This document shows positions 7,305-16,131 of a DNA stretch of 64,000 bases, in pieces; positions within the stretch are counted from its first letter, which is position 1; each line of letters begins with the position of its first letter. Position numbers and translations under genes: made by a program. This stretch comes from Kribbella rubisoli (GTDB taxonomy: Bacteria; Actinomycetota; Actinomycetes; Propionibacteriales; Kribbellaceae). The stretch covers positions 558,001-622,000 of the forward strand of contig NZ_SHKR01000013.1 of NCBI RefSeq assembly GCF_004217145.1. Reading direction: 5' to 3'. A model generated the notes under the pieces. The model ran no database searches, was not told the origin of the DNA, and was given only the letters and a program-made list of their open reading frames with translations.

Positions 7305-8873
7305 GTGCGCGAGACGTCGGGGGTGACGGCACGGATCGCAGCGGCGATGACGCGGGCGCAGTCGGGCAGTCCGGCCGAGGCTGCGCTCGAGCTCAACGAG
7401 CTGCTGGCCGAGCTGGATCCGGAGCCGAGTCACGAGCGGGCAGCGGCCGAGTACGTGCGGGCCGTCGCGGCGCATCACGCCACCGATTCGGTCGAGGCGC
7501 TGGACGCCGTCGACGGCTGCATCCGGGTCGCTCGCGCGATCGACGAGCCGGGCTGGGAGGCGAACGCGATCGCGCTGCGGATCGTCACGCTGATCCGCAC
7601 CGGCGAGGGCGGTGACTCGGTCGCGGACCTGGTCGCCGCTGAGAACGCCCTGTCGCGGACCCGCGATCTCGGTCTGGCCGGCTGGGCGCACACCGGCCTC
7701 GGCTACGCGTACGACCTGCTCCGGCTGTACGAGTTGTGCATCCCGCACTTCGAGCTCGCCGCCGAAGGTGATCACGATCCGCTCGGCCTCCCCGAGGCGC
7801 CGGCGATCAACCGGCTGAACCTGGCAGAGTCGAACCTGCGCTGGGCCCACGAGCTCGAGCGGCTCGGCGACACGTCGTACGACGAGGAGGTCAAGCAGCG
7901 CCGGCGGGCAGCGCATCGGTGGGCGGGTGAGGCGGTCGATGCGATCCTCGCGGCCGATCTGCTCGGGTACTGGCCGATGGTCGGGCGGATGTGGCTCGCG
8001 GCGAGCAACGACGCCGGGGACGCGGCCGAGGCGGCTGTGATCCTGAAGGACTGTCGCGACCAGCTCGCAAAGCTCGGCGATCTCGAGCTGGCTGCGATCG
8101 CGGGCGCGTACCTGGCGATGGCGTACCTGAAGCTCGGCCGGGTCGACGACGCGATGGAGGCCGCGGGACGGTCGGCGAGCGAGCTGCCGCCGACGTCGGA
8201 TCCGCCGGTCGAGGCGCTGATCCGGCACACCGCCGTACGGATCGTGGCTGAGTCCGGCGACGCGGGTGCGTCCAGTGGGTTGCAGTACGCGCGGGCGATC
8301 AGCAGAGGGTGGTGGGCGGAGCGGCTGCGCGGGCTGTACGCAGTACGGACTGCGCTGGCGAGCCATGAGCTGTCGATCCGGCACGACGCCGAGTGGCGGG
8401 CCGCTCGGGAGGACCCGCTGACCGGTGTGGGCAATCGGCGCGCGTTGGACGAGCGGATGTCGGTGGCGCGGGACTCCGGTCGGTCGGTCGCAGTGATCGC
8501 GATCGACGTGGACAACCTGAAGGTCATCAACGACAGCTACGGACATGCCTGCGGGGACGAGGTACTGCGGCGTGTCGGGCAGCTGCTGAAGGAGCAGTGC
8601 CGCGCGGAGGATGTGGTGGCACGAGCGGGTGGGGACGAGTTCGTCGTCGTACTCGACAACCCGGACGAGCGGGGCGCGCCTGAGCTCGTCGAGCGGATCA
8701 AGACCGCAGCGGATCGAGAGGCGGCGCACGCGCTGGCGCCGTGGTTCGCCATGCTGCGGCTGAGCGTGGGGCAGGCGAGCAGCACGGACGGTACCTCGGT
8801 CACCGACCTGCTGACCGAGGCGGACCGCCGCATGTACGCCGAGAAGCGCCGACGTCGGCGGGCTGCTCAGTAG
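7305..8873 (+). CDS. Diguanylate cyclase, tandem paralogue of the preceding gene
   Basis: This 522-residue paralogue shares the architecture of its neighbour: a helical TPR-like N-terminal region (AGWAHTGLGYAYDLLRLYELC) and a C-terminal GGDEF domain. The active loop GGDEF is at residues 442-446, with I-site RAED five residues before it, so it should be active and feedback-inhibited. The GTG start at 7305 follows agggagg at 7294-7300. It lies 39 bp after the first cyclase and may be cotranscribed with it. The last seven bases overlap the end of the convergent methyltransferase gene. Divergence between the copies is greatest in the middle of the N-terminal region, which suggests different inputs. 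Confidence 0.9.
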   Translation: MRETSGVTARIAAAMTRAQSGSPAEAALELNELLAELDPEPSHERAAAEYVRAVAAHHATDSVEALDAVDGCIRVARAIDEPGWEANAIALRIVTLIRTGEGGDSVADLVAAENALSRTRDLGLAGWAHTGLGYAYDLLRLYELCIPHFELAAEGDHDPLGLPEAPAINRLNLAESNLRWAHELERLGDTSYDEEVKQRRRAAHRWAGEAVDAILAADLLGYWPMVGRMWLAASNDAGDAAEAAVILKDCRDQLAKLGDLELAAIAGAYLAMAYLKLGRVDDAMEAAGRSASELPPTSDPPVEALIRHTAVRIVAESGDAGASSGLQYARAISRGWWAERLRGLYAVRTALASHELSIRHDAEWRAAREDPLTGVGNRRALDERMSVARDSGRSVAVIAIDVDNLKVINDSYGHACGDEVLRRVGQLLKEQCRAEDVVARAGGDEFVVVLDNPDERGAPELVERIKTAADREAAHALAPWFAMLRLSVGQASSTDGTSVTDLLTEADRRMYAEKRRRRRAAQ

Positions 8874-10309
8874 TTCAGGAAGCCTTCCACGATGAGGTTT
8901 CTGATCTGCGGGAGGTAGTCGGAGAGTACGTCGACCAGCGGGCGGTCCATCAGGTCCGCGAGGGCCGCGAGGATCTGGCCGGTGCTCAGGTCGCCGTCAC
9001 ACGCACCGACGAAGCCTGCCAGGACAGTGTCGACCTGCTCTGCGCGGCGCATGCCACGCTGACGTCGCAGAACGATCGTGGCTGGGTCCTCAGCGCCTGG
9101 CTGACCAGTGGTCTCCTGGATGACGTCATCCGCGACGCGGAGGTGCAGAGCGGTCAGGTCAGCGGGGAGGCCTTCCAGACGTTCGAAGCGGTGCAGGACG
9201 TGCGGACCGATCGGGCGCTCGATCTCGTACGGCCATGACTCGGCGTCGAGGGTGCCTCCGACGTTGTGGAGAGTGATCCAGCCCATGCCGATCGCTTCGA
9301 CGCTCTGGTCCTCCAGATAACGCATCCACTCGTCGTACCGGGTGGTGTACTGCGGTGAGCCGTGCAGGCCGGCGTCGCGCAACCAGAGCTCGACGTACTC
9401 GGACGGGTCGAGCTGCTCGCGCTGGACGGCCCAGGCCGACCGGTCCGCGGTCCAGGTGGCGATGCGGTCCTGCCAGTCCTCGCCGCGGACACAGGTCCAG
9501 TTGGCGAGCAGCTGGCACCAGCCGCCGTCGGTGAGGTGGTCCGGCGCCTGCCTGATTAGCTGCTCGACGACGGCGTCACCGGCGTACCCGGTCTCGCGGT
9601 AGGTCAGGTCGCCGCCGGGTGGGGAGATGACGTACGGCGGATTGCTGACGATCAGGTCGAACCGCTCACCCCGGACCGGCTCGTACAGGCTGCCTTCGCG
9701 TACGTCGAGGTCGATGTGGTTGAGCGCCGCCGTCCAACGGGCCAACTGGAGCGCACGCGGGTTGACGTCAGTGGCGACGAGCTGGTTGACGCGATCGGCG
9801 AGGTGGAGCGACTGAATGCCACACCCCGTGCCGATGTCGAGCGCACGATCTGCCTTGATCGGGACGGTGAGGTGGATCAGACTCAGGCTGGCCGGGGCGA
9901 TCCCGAGCACGTAGTCGGACCGCATTGCCTCGCGGCGCCCGTCGAGCCCGGGGGTGGGGTCGGCAACCACCCACCACTCCCGCTCATCCTCCGCAAACGG
10001 CCGGATGTCGAGCACAGCCCTCGCCTCGCCGCCGGTGGTCGCGATGATGCCCAAGGCAACCAGATCGACTCCCGGAATCGCCTTGTCTACAAGCGCTTCC
10101 GGCACGGTCCGCTGTAACAAGAACAGCCGGATCATCGTGTCAAGCGCATCCCCCGAGTCCGTACGCCGAACCGCCGGCGCCGTCTCGTTCCGCCCCAACG
10201 CCCCGTTGGCCTGCTCCCCGAGCCGCTCGGCAACCCCATCCACGGTGTACCCCGCAGCCCCGAACGCCGCCCGCAACCCACCCACGTCGTACCCCGTCAA
10301 CTCCCGCAT
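8867..10309 (-). CDS. SAM-dependent methyltransferase (HemK/RsmC-like small-domain type)
   Basis: This 480-residue protein has an N-terminal helical region of about 130 residues and then a class I methyltransferase core. The SAM motif reads DIGTGCGIQSLHLA. The catalytic motif VSNPPYVISP is the NPPY type used by N-methyltransferases acting on Gln, Asn or adenine/guanine amino groups. A C-terminal domain of about 200 residues follows. Actinobacteria have a family of this layout annotated only as methyltransferases, so the substrate is unknown; release factors, rRNA or a small molecule are possible. ATG 10309 is preceded by gatcgggag. The upstream region carries a striking array of TGGGTTAACCCA palindromes, and the 3' end overlaps the convergent GGDEF gene by seven bases. 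Confidence 0.8.
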   Translation of the reverse strand: MRELTGYDVGGLRAAFGAAGYTVDGVAERLGEQANGALGRNETAPAVRRTDSGDALDTMIRLFLLQRTVPEALVDKAIPGVDLVALGIIATTGGEARAVLDIRPFAEDEREWWVVADPTPGLDGRREAMRSDYVLGIAPASLSLIHLTVPIKADRALDIGTGCGIQSLHLADRVNQLVATDVNPRALQLARWTAALNHIDLDVREGSLYEPVRGERFDLIVSNPPYVISPPGGDLTYRETGYAGDAVVEQLIRQAPDHLTDGGWCQLLANWTCVRGEDWQDRIATWTADRSAWAVQREQLDPSEYVELWLRDAGLHGSPQYTTRYDEWMRYLEDQSVEAIGMGWITLHNVGGTLDAESWPYEIERPIGPHVLHRFERLEGLPADLTALHLRVADDVIQETTGQPGAEDPATIVLRRQRGMRRAEQVDTVLAGFVGACDGDLSTGQILAALADLMDRPLVDVLSDYLPQIRNLIVEGFLNY

Positions 10310-10380
10310 CTCCCGATCTTCCCACCGTCACCCCACCACCCGCCCGGCCCCACCCCCACCCCGCCCGCGGCTCCGGCTGA

Positions 10381-10412
10381 TGGGTTAACCCACAAGCAGG
10401 TGGGTTAACCCA
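10381..10412. repeat. Pair of TGGGTTAACCCA palindromes, first cluster
   Basis: Two perfect 12-bp palindromes TGGGTTAACCCA lie at 10381-10392 and 10401-10412. They are 20 bp apart centre to centre, so they fall on the same face of the helix. They lie 70-100 bp upstream of the methyltransferase start and are part of a sequence block repeated at about 10621-10673. Confidence 0.7.
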
Positions 10413-10447
10413 TGAAATGCGACCGGGTGGGGCGGCTGGTCCCGATC

Positions 10448-10570
10448 TTCCTACCGTCACCCCCACCACCCGCCGCCGCACCCCACCCGCCGCCGCACCC
10501 CCACCCCTGCCCCACCCCTGCCCCACCCCCGCCTCACCCCGCCCAACCCGCGCCCCGCCCCGCCTGCGGC
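10448..10570. repeat. Low-complexity C-rich tract (G-rich on the minus strand)
   Basis: About 120 bases are almost free of T and G, built from variants of cccacccctg and ccgccgcac. The minus strand has many runs of four or more G separated by one or two bases, a typical potential G-quadruplex. Minus-strand mRNA crossing from the GH31 gene, or the methyltransferase leader, would contain it. I see no coding potential. Confidence 0.6.
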
Positions 10571-10573
10571 TGA

Positions 10574-10648
10574 TGGGTTAACCCACGGCGTTGTGGGTTA
10601 CCCACCCGGAGTGCCGGTGGTTAACCCACAAGCGGGTGGGTTAACCCA
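10574..10648. repeat. Array of four TGGGTTAACCCA-type palindromes, second cluster
   Basis: Perfect copies lie at 10574-10585 and 10637-10648. Between them are two variants, gtgggttacccac at 10593-10605 and gtggttaacccac at about 10617-10629. The centres are 20, 23 and 20 bp apart. The last two copies plus the following 25 bases repeat the block at 10385-10433 almost exactly (acaagc, then aaatgcgac). No gene is supported in 10310-10730. Bases 10665-10735 are G-rich on the plus strand. Confidence 0.7.
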
Positions 10649-10730
10649 TGAAATGCGACTAGGTGGGGCGCTGGGCGGGGGTGGCGGCCGGGCCGGGGGC
10701 TGGGCGGGGGTGGGGGCTGGGTGGGACGGG

Positions 10731-13700
10731 TTATGGATTGCAGGTGAGTTTGGCTTCGGCCCAGTCGGCGTGGTCGCTGGTGTTGCCGTCGCCTCCGTCG
10801 GTTACTTGGAGGGTGAGGGTTTGGCCGCCGGTGACGTCGACCGTCGTGGTGGCGGTGGGGGACGTGCCGGTCAGTTGATCCGACGTGTACTTCGCGGTGC
10901 CGTCGGTGAGGACCTTGAAGGTGACTTTGCCGCGGTCCTCCATCTCGTCGTCGATGCCCAGTTTGCTGGTGAACGTGGTGCAGTTGCCACCCAGACGGAC
11001 GCTCACCGACGAAGGAGCGTGTGCACCCAATCCCTTCGCGTACGTGACCCCGTCCAGCGTGATCGGGCCGCCGTCGCCGGTGCCGTCCTCGCCGTTGCTG
11101 CGGTCGCGCTCGACCGGGCCCCAGCCGTTGCTCGAGTCAAGGAATTCCAGGTCACTGACCCAGTTGTCCCCAGTAGGTGCCGGAGGCAACGGTTTGTCGG
11201 CGGCCGTGGCGGCGAAGAACCCGAGCCCGCCGCCGGGCAGCTTGATCGCCTTCACCGTCTTGCCGGGATCGAGCGGTACGGCGGTGTAGAAGACGCGATA
11301 GTCCGTCGTCGTATTGCCCAGACCGGCTGGTGTGTAACGGCCCTTGACCGAGACGGCGAGCGCGGCGCCGCCTGTGGTCGGGTCCTGACAGCACCAGTTC
11401 GGCAACTGGAAGGTGCCTTCGGACGTGGAGCCGTCGGTATAGATGATGGTGACGGTCCCGCGAGCGTTGAGACTCGCGCCGGCGCCGAGTAGCGCGAGGT
11501 GCGAACCGGTGCCCGAGACGAGGATCGGCGCGGACTGGTTCTTCACCACGTTCGGAGTCCCCGGCGCTCCGGTCGGCCAGGTGAACCTGGCGTCCTGGAC
11601 CGTGACCTCAGCGCCCGGTGAGTACCCGGCGGCCGCGAGCGCTTCGCCGTTGAAGCTGTCACCCGATCCGTCGAAATTGCCTTGTTTGTAGGTGTTTGCA
11701 TCGGTGATGCCGACCAGGTTGGACGCCTGAGACAACGATGCGTACGGCAGCTCGGCTGTTGCCGAAGCGGAGTTTGAATAACTCTTGCCTTGGGCAACGT
11801 AGCTTGCCTTCAGTTGCAGGGTGAAGCTCGCCGGCTTGACGTCCGCACCCGGTGTCACCTGCAGCTTGGCGGTGACAGTCTGGCCGGAGCGGACCGACGC
11901 GAACCGGTTGGCGCCGGTGACAGTCCAGCCGGCCGGGACCTGCATGGCCAGGTCGACGTTGCGGACGGTTCCGGGGGTGCTGTTGCGGAACGTCGCGGTC
12001 ACCTCGGTCGCCTGGCCAGGCGCGTTCCAGAGCGACGGCGTGGTGAGCTCCGGGGTGCCGAACGTGTTGCTGACGTCCGCTCCGCCTACCGAGGAGGTGC
12101 CGGAGAGGCGTACCACGGTAGACCGCGAGGTGGAGATCGACGCGGTCTGCACGGTGACGACACCGTTGGCGAAGCTCCACTTGGCGGGGCGCCCGTCGAT
12201 GGTGACGTTGTGCGGCGCGGTGCCGGTGTGGAGAGTCAGTTCGTACGGGCGCGCCGCCGGCTTGCCGTCGTACGAACCGTTGCTGCGACCGATGTTCACG
12301 GTGATGTCGCCGCGGCCGTCGGTCGGTGCGTCGACGGCGAACGTCTGCGTGGCGGACTTCGTGGAGCGGGTGACGCGGTCGTCCTCATAGAGGTTGAACG
12401 AGGACTTCCCCGACGGGTAGATGTCGACCGTGACGGGGTCGCTCGGCTTTTGTTCGGCGGCGTTGTTGAGGCCGGACTTCCACATCGGTACGACGGCGCC
12501 CGCCTTCACGAACAGCGGCAACGTGTCGAGCGCCGCGTGGTAGCCGTTGACCGTCGTCGGGCCCTGGTACACGCGACCGGTCCAGTAGTCGACCCACCGA
12601 CCTGCGGGCAGGTAGATGCCGTTCTTCACCTCGTCCGCGCCGTACATCGGCGCGACCAGGAACTCCTTGCCGGCCAGGAATTCGTACTTCGTTGTGTCGT
12701 CCCACGTCTTCGGGTCGTTCGGGTACTCCAGCACCAGCGACCGGTTCAGCGGTGCGCCGGTCCGGTGCGCCTCAGCGGCGTAGGTGTAGAAGTACGGCAG
12801 CAGGCGTTCGCGCAGCTTGAGGTACTTGCGGTTGATCGAGGTGTACGGGTCGCCGTACGCCCAGGGCTGCTTGTACGCCGGAGTCGACCAGCCGGACATG
12901 CTCATCAACGCCGGGTTGAACACCTTCCACTGCAGATCACGCACGTACGACGTGGCACTGCCGCCGAAGATGCCGTCGACGTCACCCGCGCTGTAGGCGA
13001 TACCCGAGTTACCGGACCCGGTGATCGCCGGGATCTGCCACTTGATCGCGTCCAGCGAGCCGCTGTGGTCGCCGGTCCACTGCACGGCACACCGCTGCGC
13101 GCCGGCCCAGCCCTCGACCATCCACGCGAACCCACGGGCGTTGCTGTACTGCTCGATGCCGTCATGCGCGGTGTCGCAGGCACTCAGTGCGTAGCGGTAG
13201 CCCGGACCGACCCACGCCACGTCCAGCTTCCGTACGCGCACACCGGCGTCACCGACCTCGGCCGGCTGCCGGTCCAGGTTGGACTGGGTCCACAGGCCCA
13301 TCTGGATGTTCCGTGCCCGCAGTTCGTCGCCGGTCTGCTTCAGCGCCGGGATGTCGCGCTTGCCCCACCACGTGCCGTCGACCTGCTCGGAGTCGGTGTT
13401 GGCGGAGTACCCGCAGCCGTAGTCGTCGTTGACGAGCATCCAGCCGCCCGGCATGTCCTCGTCCTTGAACCGCTGCGCGACCTTCACCGCGTCGAGCGTG
13501 GTCACCTTGTCCGGGGTGACCTTCCAGTCGTTGCTGGGGTCCGGGTCCGTCGCGTAGTGACCGCGGTTGTAGCAGTCGGAGTCGCCGTACTCGAGTCCGT
13601 AGATCGGCGGCATGAACGGCCGGCCGGTGAGCTCGGTGTAGCGGTCCAGCGAGGTCTTCAGATCGCCGACGAAGTAGTACGCGTCGAACCGCTTCTCGTC

Positions 13701-14402
13701 GTGAGTAGTTACAACCGGACTAGTGAAGGTGTAACTACCCGGATCGAAGGTGTTCCGCAGTACGCCGTACCCCGCGGTGCTCATGTAGTACGGCGACGCG
13801 TTCGGGTTGCCGCCGTCCTCCCAGTTGAAGTCCCTGGAGATCTTGATCGTCTGGTCGCGGTGCGAGAAGCGGCCGTTCTGCATGCCTCCGCCGAAGAACT
13901 GCTCGTTCGCACCACGCGCCAGGGTCTGAGTGGTGGAGGTGTCCGTCCAGGACAGCGGTGCGGCCTCGGACCAGACCAGCTGCCCGTTCGACCGGTACAG
14001 GGAGAACTTCAGCGGGCTCTTCTGCGCACGGACCTCGATCTTGCCGGTCGTGAGCGAGTAGTAGGTGCCGCGGTCACGCCAAGAGGTCTTCGGGGTGCCG
14101 TAGTCCGTCTTGGTGACGATGTTGGACGCCGGGACGCCCGGATCGGTGGGCGGAGTGTTCGCGGGGTCGGTGAAGTTCCCGTCCGGCGCCATCCACAGCC
14201 GGAAGACGTCGTCCTTCAGGAACACCACCCGCACCTTCGCCGCGCCGGCGCTGAGGGTGTACGTCGCCTTGTCGGCCGCGAAGCCGGTGACGTCACCGAG
14301 CGTGGTCGCCGCGGCCTGTGCGGGAGCCGCGGTGTACACAAGTGCGCCTGCTAACAGAGCTAGGGCGACTACTGAACGTTTCATGCGGACAAAGATGCTC
14401 AC
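10731..14402 (-). CDS. Secreted glycoside hydrolase family 31 enzyme with NEW3 and NPCBM domains
   Basis: This 1223-residue exported enzyme is probably an alpha-glucosidase, alpha-xylosidase or alpha-glucosyltransferase acting on extracellular oligo- or polysaccharides. A Sec signal peptide ends near PAQAAATT. The GH31 catalytic domain covers roughly residues 130-740. The nucleophile is Asp394 in KLDVAWVGPGY and the acid/base is Asp445 in WTGDHSGS. Family motifs GLWTQSNLDRQ and RERLLPYFYTYA are present. A NEW3 (alpha-galactosidase-associated) domain lies near 780-880 and an NPCBM sugar-binding domain forms the C-terminus. The GTG start at 14402 follows gtgagg; ATG 14384 is an alternative that also keeps the signal. 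The gene is divergent from the Tat-exported protein. Exact specificity cannot be fixed without alignment. Confidence 0.92.
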   Translation of the reverse strand: MSIFVRMKRSVVALALLAGALVYTAAPAQAAATTLGDVTGFAADKATYTLSAGAAKVRVVFLKDDVFRLWMAPDGNFTDPANTPPTDPGVPASNIVTKTDYGTPKTSWRDRGTYYSLTTGKIEVRAQKSPLKFSLYRSNGQLVWSEAAPLSWTDTSTTQTLARGANEQFFGGGMQNGRFSHRDQTIKISRDFNWEDGGNPNASPYYMSTAGYGVLRNTFDPGSYTFTSPVVTTHDEKRFDAYYFVGDLKTSLDRYTELTGRPFMPPIYGLEYGDSDCYNRGHYATDPDPSNDWKVTPDKVTTLDAVKVAQRFKDEDMPGGWMLVNDDYGCGYSANTDSEQVDGTWWGKRDIPALKQTGDELRARNIQMGLWTQSNLDRQPAEVGDAGVRVRKLDVAWVGPGYRYALSACDTAHDGIEQYSNARGFAWMVEGWAGAQRCAVQWTGDHSGSLDAIKWQIPAITGSGNSGIAYSAGDVDGIFGGSATSYVRDLQWKVFNPALMSMSGWSTPAYKQPWAYGDPYTSINRKYLKLRERLLPYFYTYAAEAHRTGAPLNRSLVLEYPNDPKTWDDTTKYEFLAGKEFLVAPMYGADEVKNGIYLPAGRWVDYWTGRVYQGPTTVNGYHAALDTLPLFVKAGAVVPMWKSGLNNAAEQKPSDPVTVDIYPSGKSSFNLYEDDRVTRSTKSATQTFAVDAPTDGRGDITVNIGRSNGSYDGKPAARPYELTLHTGTAPHNVTIDGRPAKWSFANGVVTVQTASISTSRSTVVRLSGTSSVGGADVSNTFGTPELTTPSLWNAPGQATEVTATFRNSTPGTVRNVDLAMQVPAGWTVTGANRFASVRSGQTVTAKLQVTPGADVKPASFTLQLKASYVAQGKSYSNSASATAELPYASLSQASNLVGITDANTYKQGNFDGSGDSFNGEALAAAGYSPGAEVTVQDARFTWPTGAPGTPNVVKNQSAPILVSGTGSHLALLGAGASLNARGTVTIIYTDGSTSEGTFQLPNWCCQDPTTGGAALAVSVKGRYTPAGLGNTTTDYRVFYTAVPLDPGKTVKAIKLPGGGLGFFAATAADKPLPPAPTGDNWVSDLEFLDSSNGWGPVERDRSNGEDGTGDGGPITLDGVTYAKGLGAHAPSSVSVRLGGNCTTFTSKLGIDDEMEDRGKVTFKVLTDGTAKYTSDQLTGTSPTATTTVDVTGGQTLTLQVTDGGDGNTSDHADWAEAKLTCNP

Positions 14403-14526
14403 GAGTGCCTCACTTCACGCATCAATGAACAAGATGCGCACATTGAAGCTCACCGGCGACGCGTTGTCATCAGGTCGGCCTTCATGAAGTTGGGACAGTG
14501 TCGCCATCACGGGGTGAAACAAGGCG
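14403..14526. promoter_or_regulatory. Divergent promoter region between GH31 and the Tat hydrolase
   Basis: This 124-bp spacer contains the dyad tcaatg (14422-14427)/cattga (14441-14446) and the 10-bp palindrome cttcatgaag at 14480-14489. Either could bind a sugar-responsive repressor. No consensus -10 box is obvious. Confidence 0.35.
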
Positions 14527-15921
14527 ATGACGATGAGTCGCATGAGCAACCGGCGTCCCAGCAGCCCCAGCAGTCACGTCTTCACCAGGCGTCATCTCCT
14601 GGGCGCCGGCCTGACGGCCGGCGTCGCGGCGGGTGTTGCCGCGGCCTGGCCGGGGTTGGCGCAAGCCGCCCCGATCGACCCCGATGCTCCGGCCGGCGTC
14701 GCGCCGGGCCTCGCGCCGGACAGGCTCCGCGCGCAGGACGAGCCGAACTTCCATCCGGTGAAGTTCCGGCTGCCGGCGCCGACCGGGCGGAAGGCGCTGG
14801 GGACGACCGCGATCCACCTGATCGACCGATCGCGGCCCGATCCGACCATGCCCAGCGGGCACCGCGAGTTGATGATCAGCCTCTGGTACCCGGCCGGGAT
14901 GTTCGGGTCGGCGCCGTTCGCGAAGTACATGCCGCCGCGGACCTCGGTCGAGGTCGACGACGCGTGGACCGGTGAGTACGGGCTGGCGCTGCCGAGCGGG
15001 TCGTTCGACTTCGCCAGCACCGAGACGCACGCGCGAGTCGACGTACCGGCGCAGCCGATGCGGCATCCCGTCGTACTGTTCTCTCCCGGTTTTCAGTACA
15101 GCCGGTTCGTGAACACCGCACAGGTCGAGGATCTCGCCAGCCGCGGGTACGTCGTGGTGACGATCGACCACTCGCACGAGACCCCGGTGGAGTTCCCCGG
15201 CGGGCGGTTCCTGCCGGGCGCGCCGGAGTCGGAGCCGCCCGGTCCGGACCAGATCCGCACGGCCGTCGAGACCCGGACCGCGGACGCGCGGTTCGTCCTG
15301 GATCAGCTCGAGCGGATGGCCGACGGCCGGAAGGTCGATGCCGACGGCAAGGATCTTCCGAAGGACCTCGCGGACGGGCTGGACCTGCGCAAGGCCGGCA
15401 TGTTCGGCATCGGGCTCGGCGGCTACGCGACCGCGAACACGATGCTGCAGGACCGGCGGATCTCGGCCGGGATCGACCTCGACGGCACCCTCCAGGACGA
15501 CCGGGCGAAGGGTCCGCTCGGCGACGTCGCGGAACGTGGTCTGGACCGGCCGTTCCTGCTGTTCGGATCGGGTGAGACCCAGCGGACCGATCCGGCCAAG
15601 GACAACTACGACCCGTCCTGGGCGAGCTTCTGGACGGCGCAGCGCGGCGGCAGGCTGAACCTGGCGATGGCCGGCACCAAGCAGAAAGCGTTCACCGACT
15701 ACCAGTTCATCTTCTCCCAGCTCTTCCACGACATCTACGGCGAGGACCCGATCATCACCTCGGTGATGAAGGCTCTCGTCGGCAGCGCGAAACCGGCCCG
15801 GAGCGTGCTGGCGCAGCGCGAGTACATCGCTGCATTCTTCGACCAGACGCTGCGCCGCCGGCCCTCGCCTCTGCTCCGCGGTGGCTCTCCGAAGTTCCCG
15901 GAAGTTCAGTTCGTGCGCTGA
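14527..15921 (+). CDS. Tat-exported alpha/beta-hydrolase-fold protein (PAF-acetylhydrolase-like) lacking catalytic residues
   Basis: This 464-residue protein begins with a twin-arginine signal (TRRHLLGAGL) and an Ala-rich stretch ending at LAQAAP. The rest matches the alpha/beta-hydrolase fold of the platelet-activating-factor acetylhydrolase group: VVLFSPGF for the oxyanion region, SRGYVVVTIDH, the elbow FGIGLGGYA, and IDLDGTL for the Asp strand. The nucleophile elbow GxSxG has Gly at residue 296 in place of Ser. The usual His before FTDYQ is replaced by Gln386. It may therefore be a binding protein rather than a hydrolase. ATG 14527 was chosen; ATGs at 14533 and 14542 also keep the signal. 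It is divergent from GH31, with topA downstream. Confidence 0.78.
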   Translation: MTMSRMSNRRPSSPSSHVFTRRHLLGAGLTAGVAAGVAAAWPGLAQAAPIDPDAPAGVAPGLAPDRLRAQDEPNFHPVKFRLPAPTGRKALGTTAIHLIDRSRPDPTMPSGHRELMISLWYPAGMFGSAPFAKYMPPRTSVEVDDAWTGEYGLALPSGSFDFASTETHARVDVPAQPMRHPVVLFSPGFQYSRFVNTAQVEDLASRGYVVVTIDHSHETPVEFPGGRFLPGAPESEPPGPDQIRTAVETRTADARFVLDQLERMADGRKVDADGKDLPKDLADGLDLRKAGMFGIGLGGYATANTMLQDRRISAGIDLDGTLQDDRAKGPLGDVAERGLDRPFLLFGSGETQRTDPAKDNYDPSWASFWTAQRGGRLNLAMAGTKQKAFTDYQFIFSQLFHDIYGEDPIITSVMKALVGSAKPARSVLAQREYIAAFFDQTLRRRPSPLLRGGSPKFPEVQFVR

Positions 15922-16131
15922 GTCGGCGTACTCTCGACTGAGGTTCGCCACGCTGCCGTGGCGGCATCGCGACGCGCGGTGACGATGCATGAGGGGAAGG
16001 GCACCGGTTACCGTGCGTTGAGAAATGCGTTGCCGTCGGCCGTACTCTGTCCTCGGGTCGGGTCGGTCTGTGCCCGGGGGAACAGAGCTGAGGGCGGGCG
16101 CGATGTCGGCAGGACGAGAGTAGGGAGCGCA

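Noticed and set aside
10381-10648. TGGGTTAACCCA copies considered as parS, DnaA boxes or a replication origin
   Set aside because: They do not match the ParB site or DnaA box consensus, and no dnaA/parAB genes are nearby.
10593-11492. Plus-strand frame through the repeat region into GH31
   Set aside because: Gly/Trp/Arg-rich low-complexity translation of G-runs; antisense to GH31.
11790-14354. 854-codon plus-strand open frame opposite the GH31 gene
   Set aside because: Composition is an Arg/Val/Gly-rich antisense artefact; GH31 motifs and signal peptide on the minus strand are clear.
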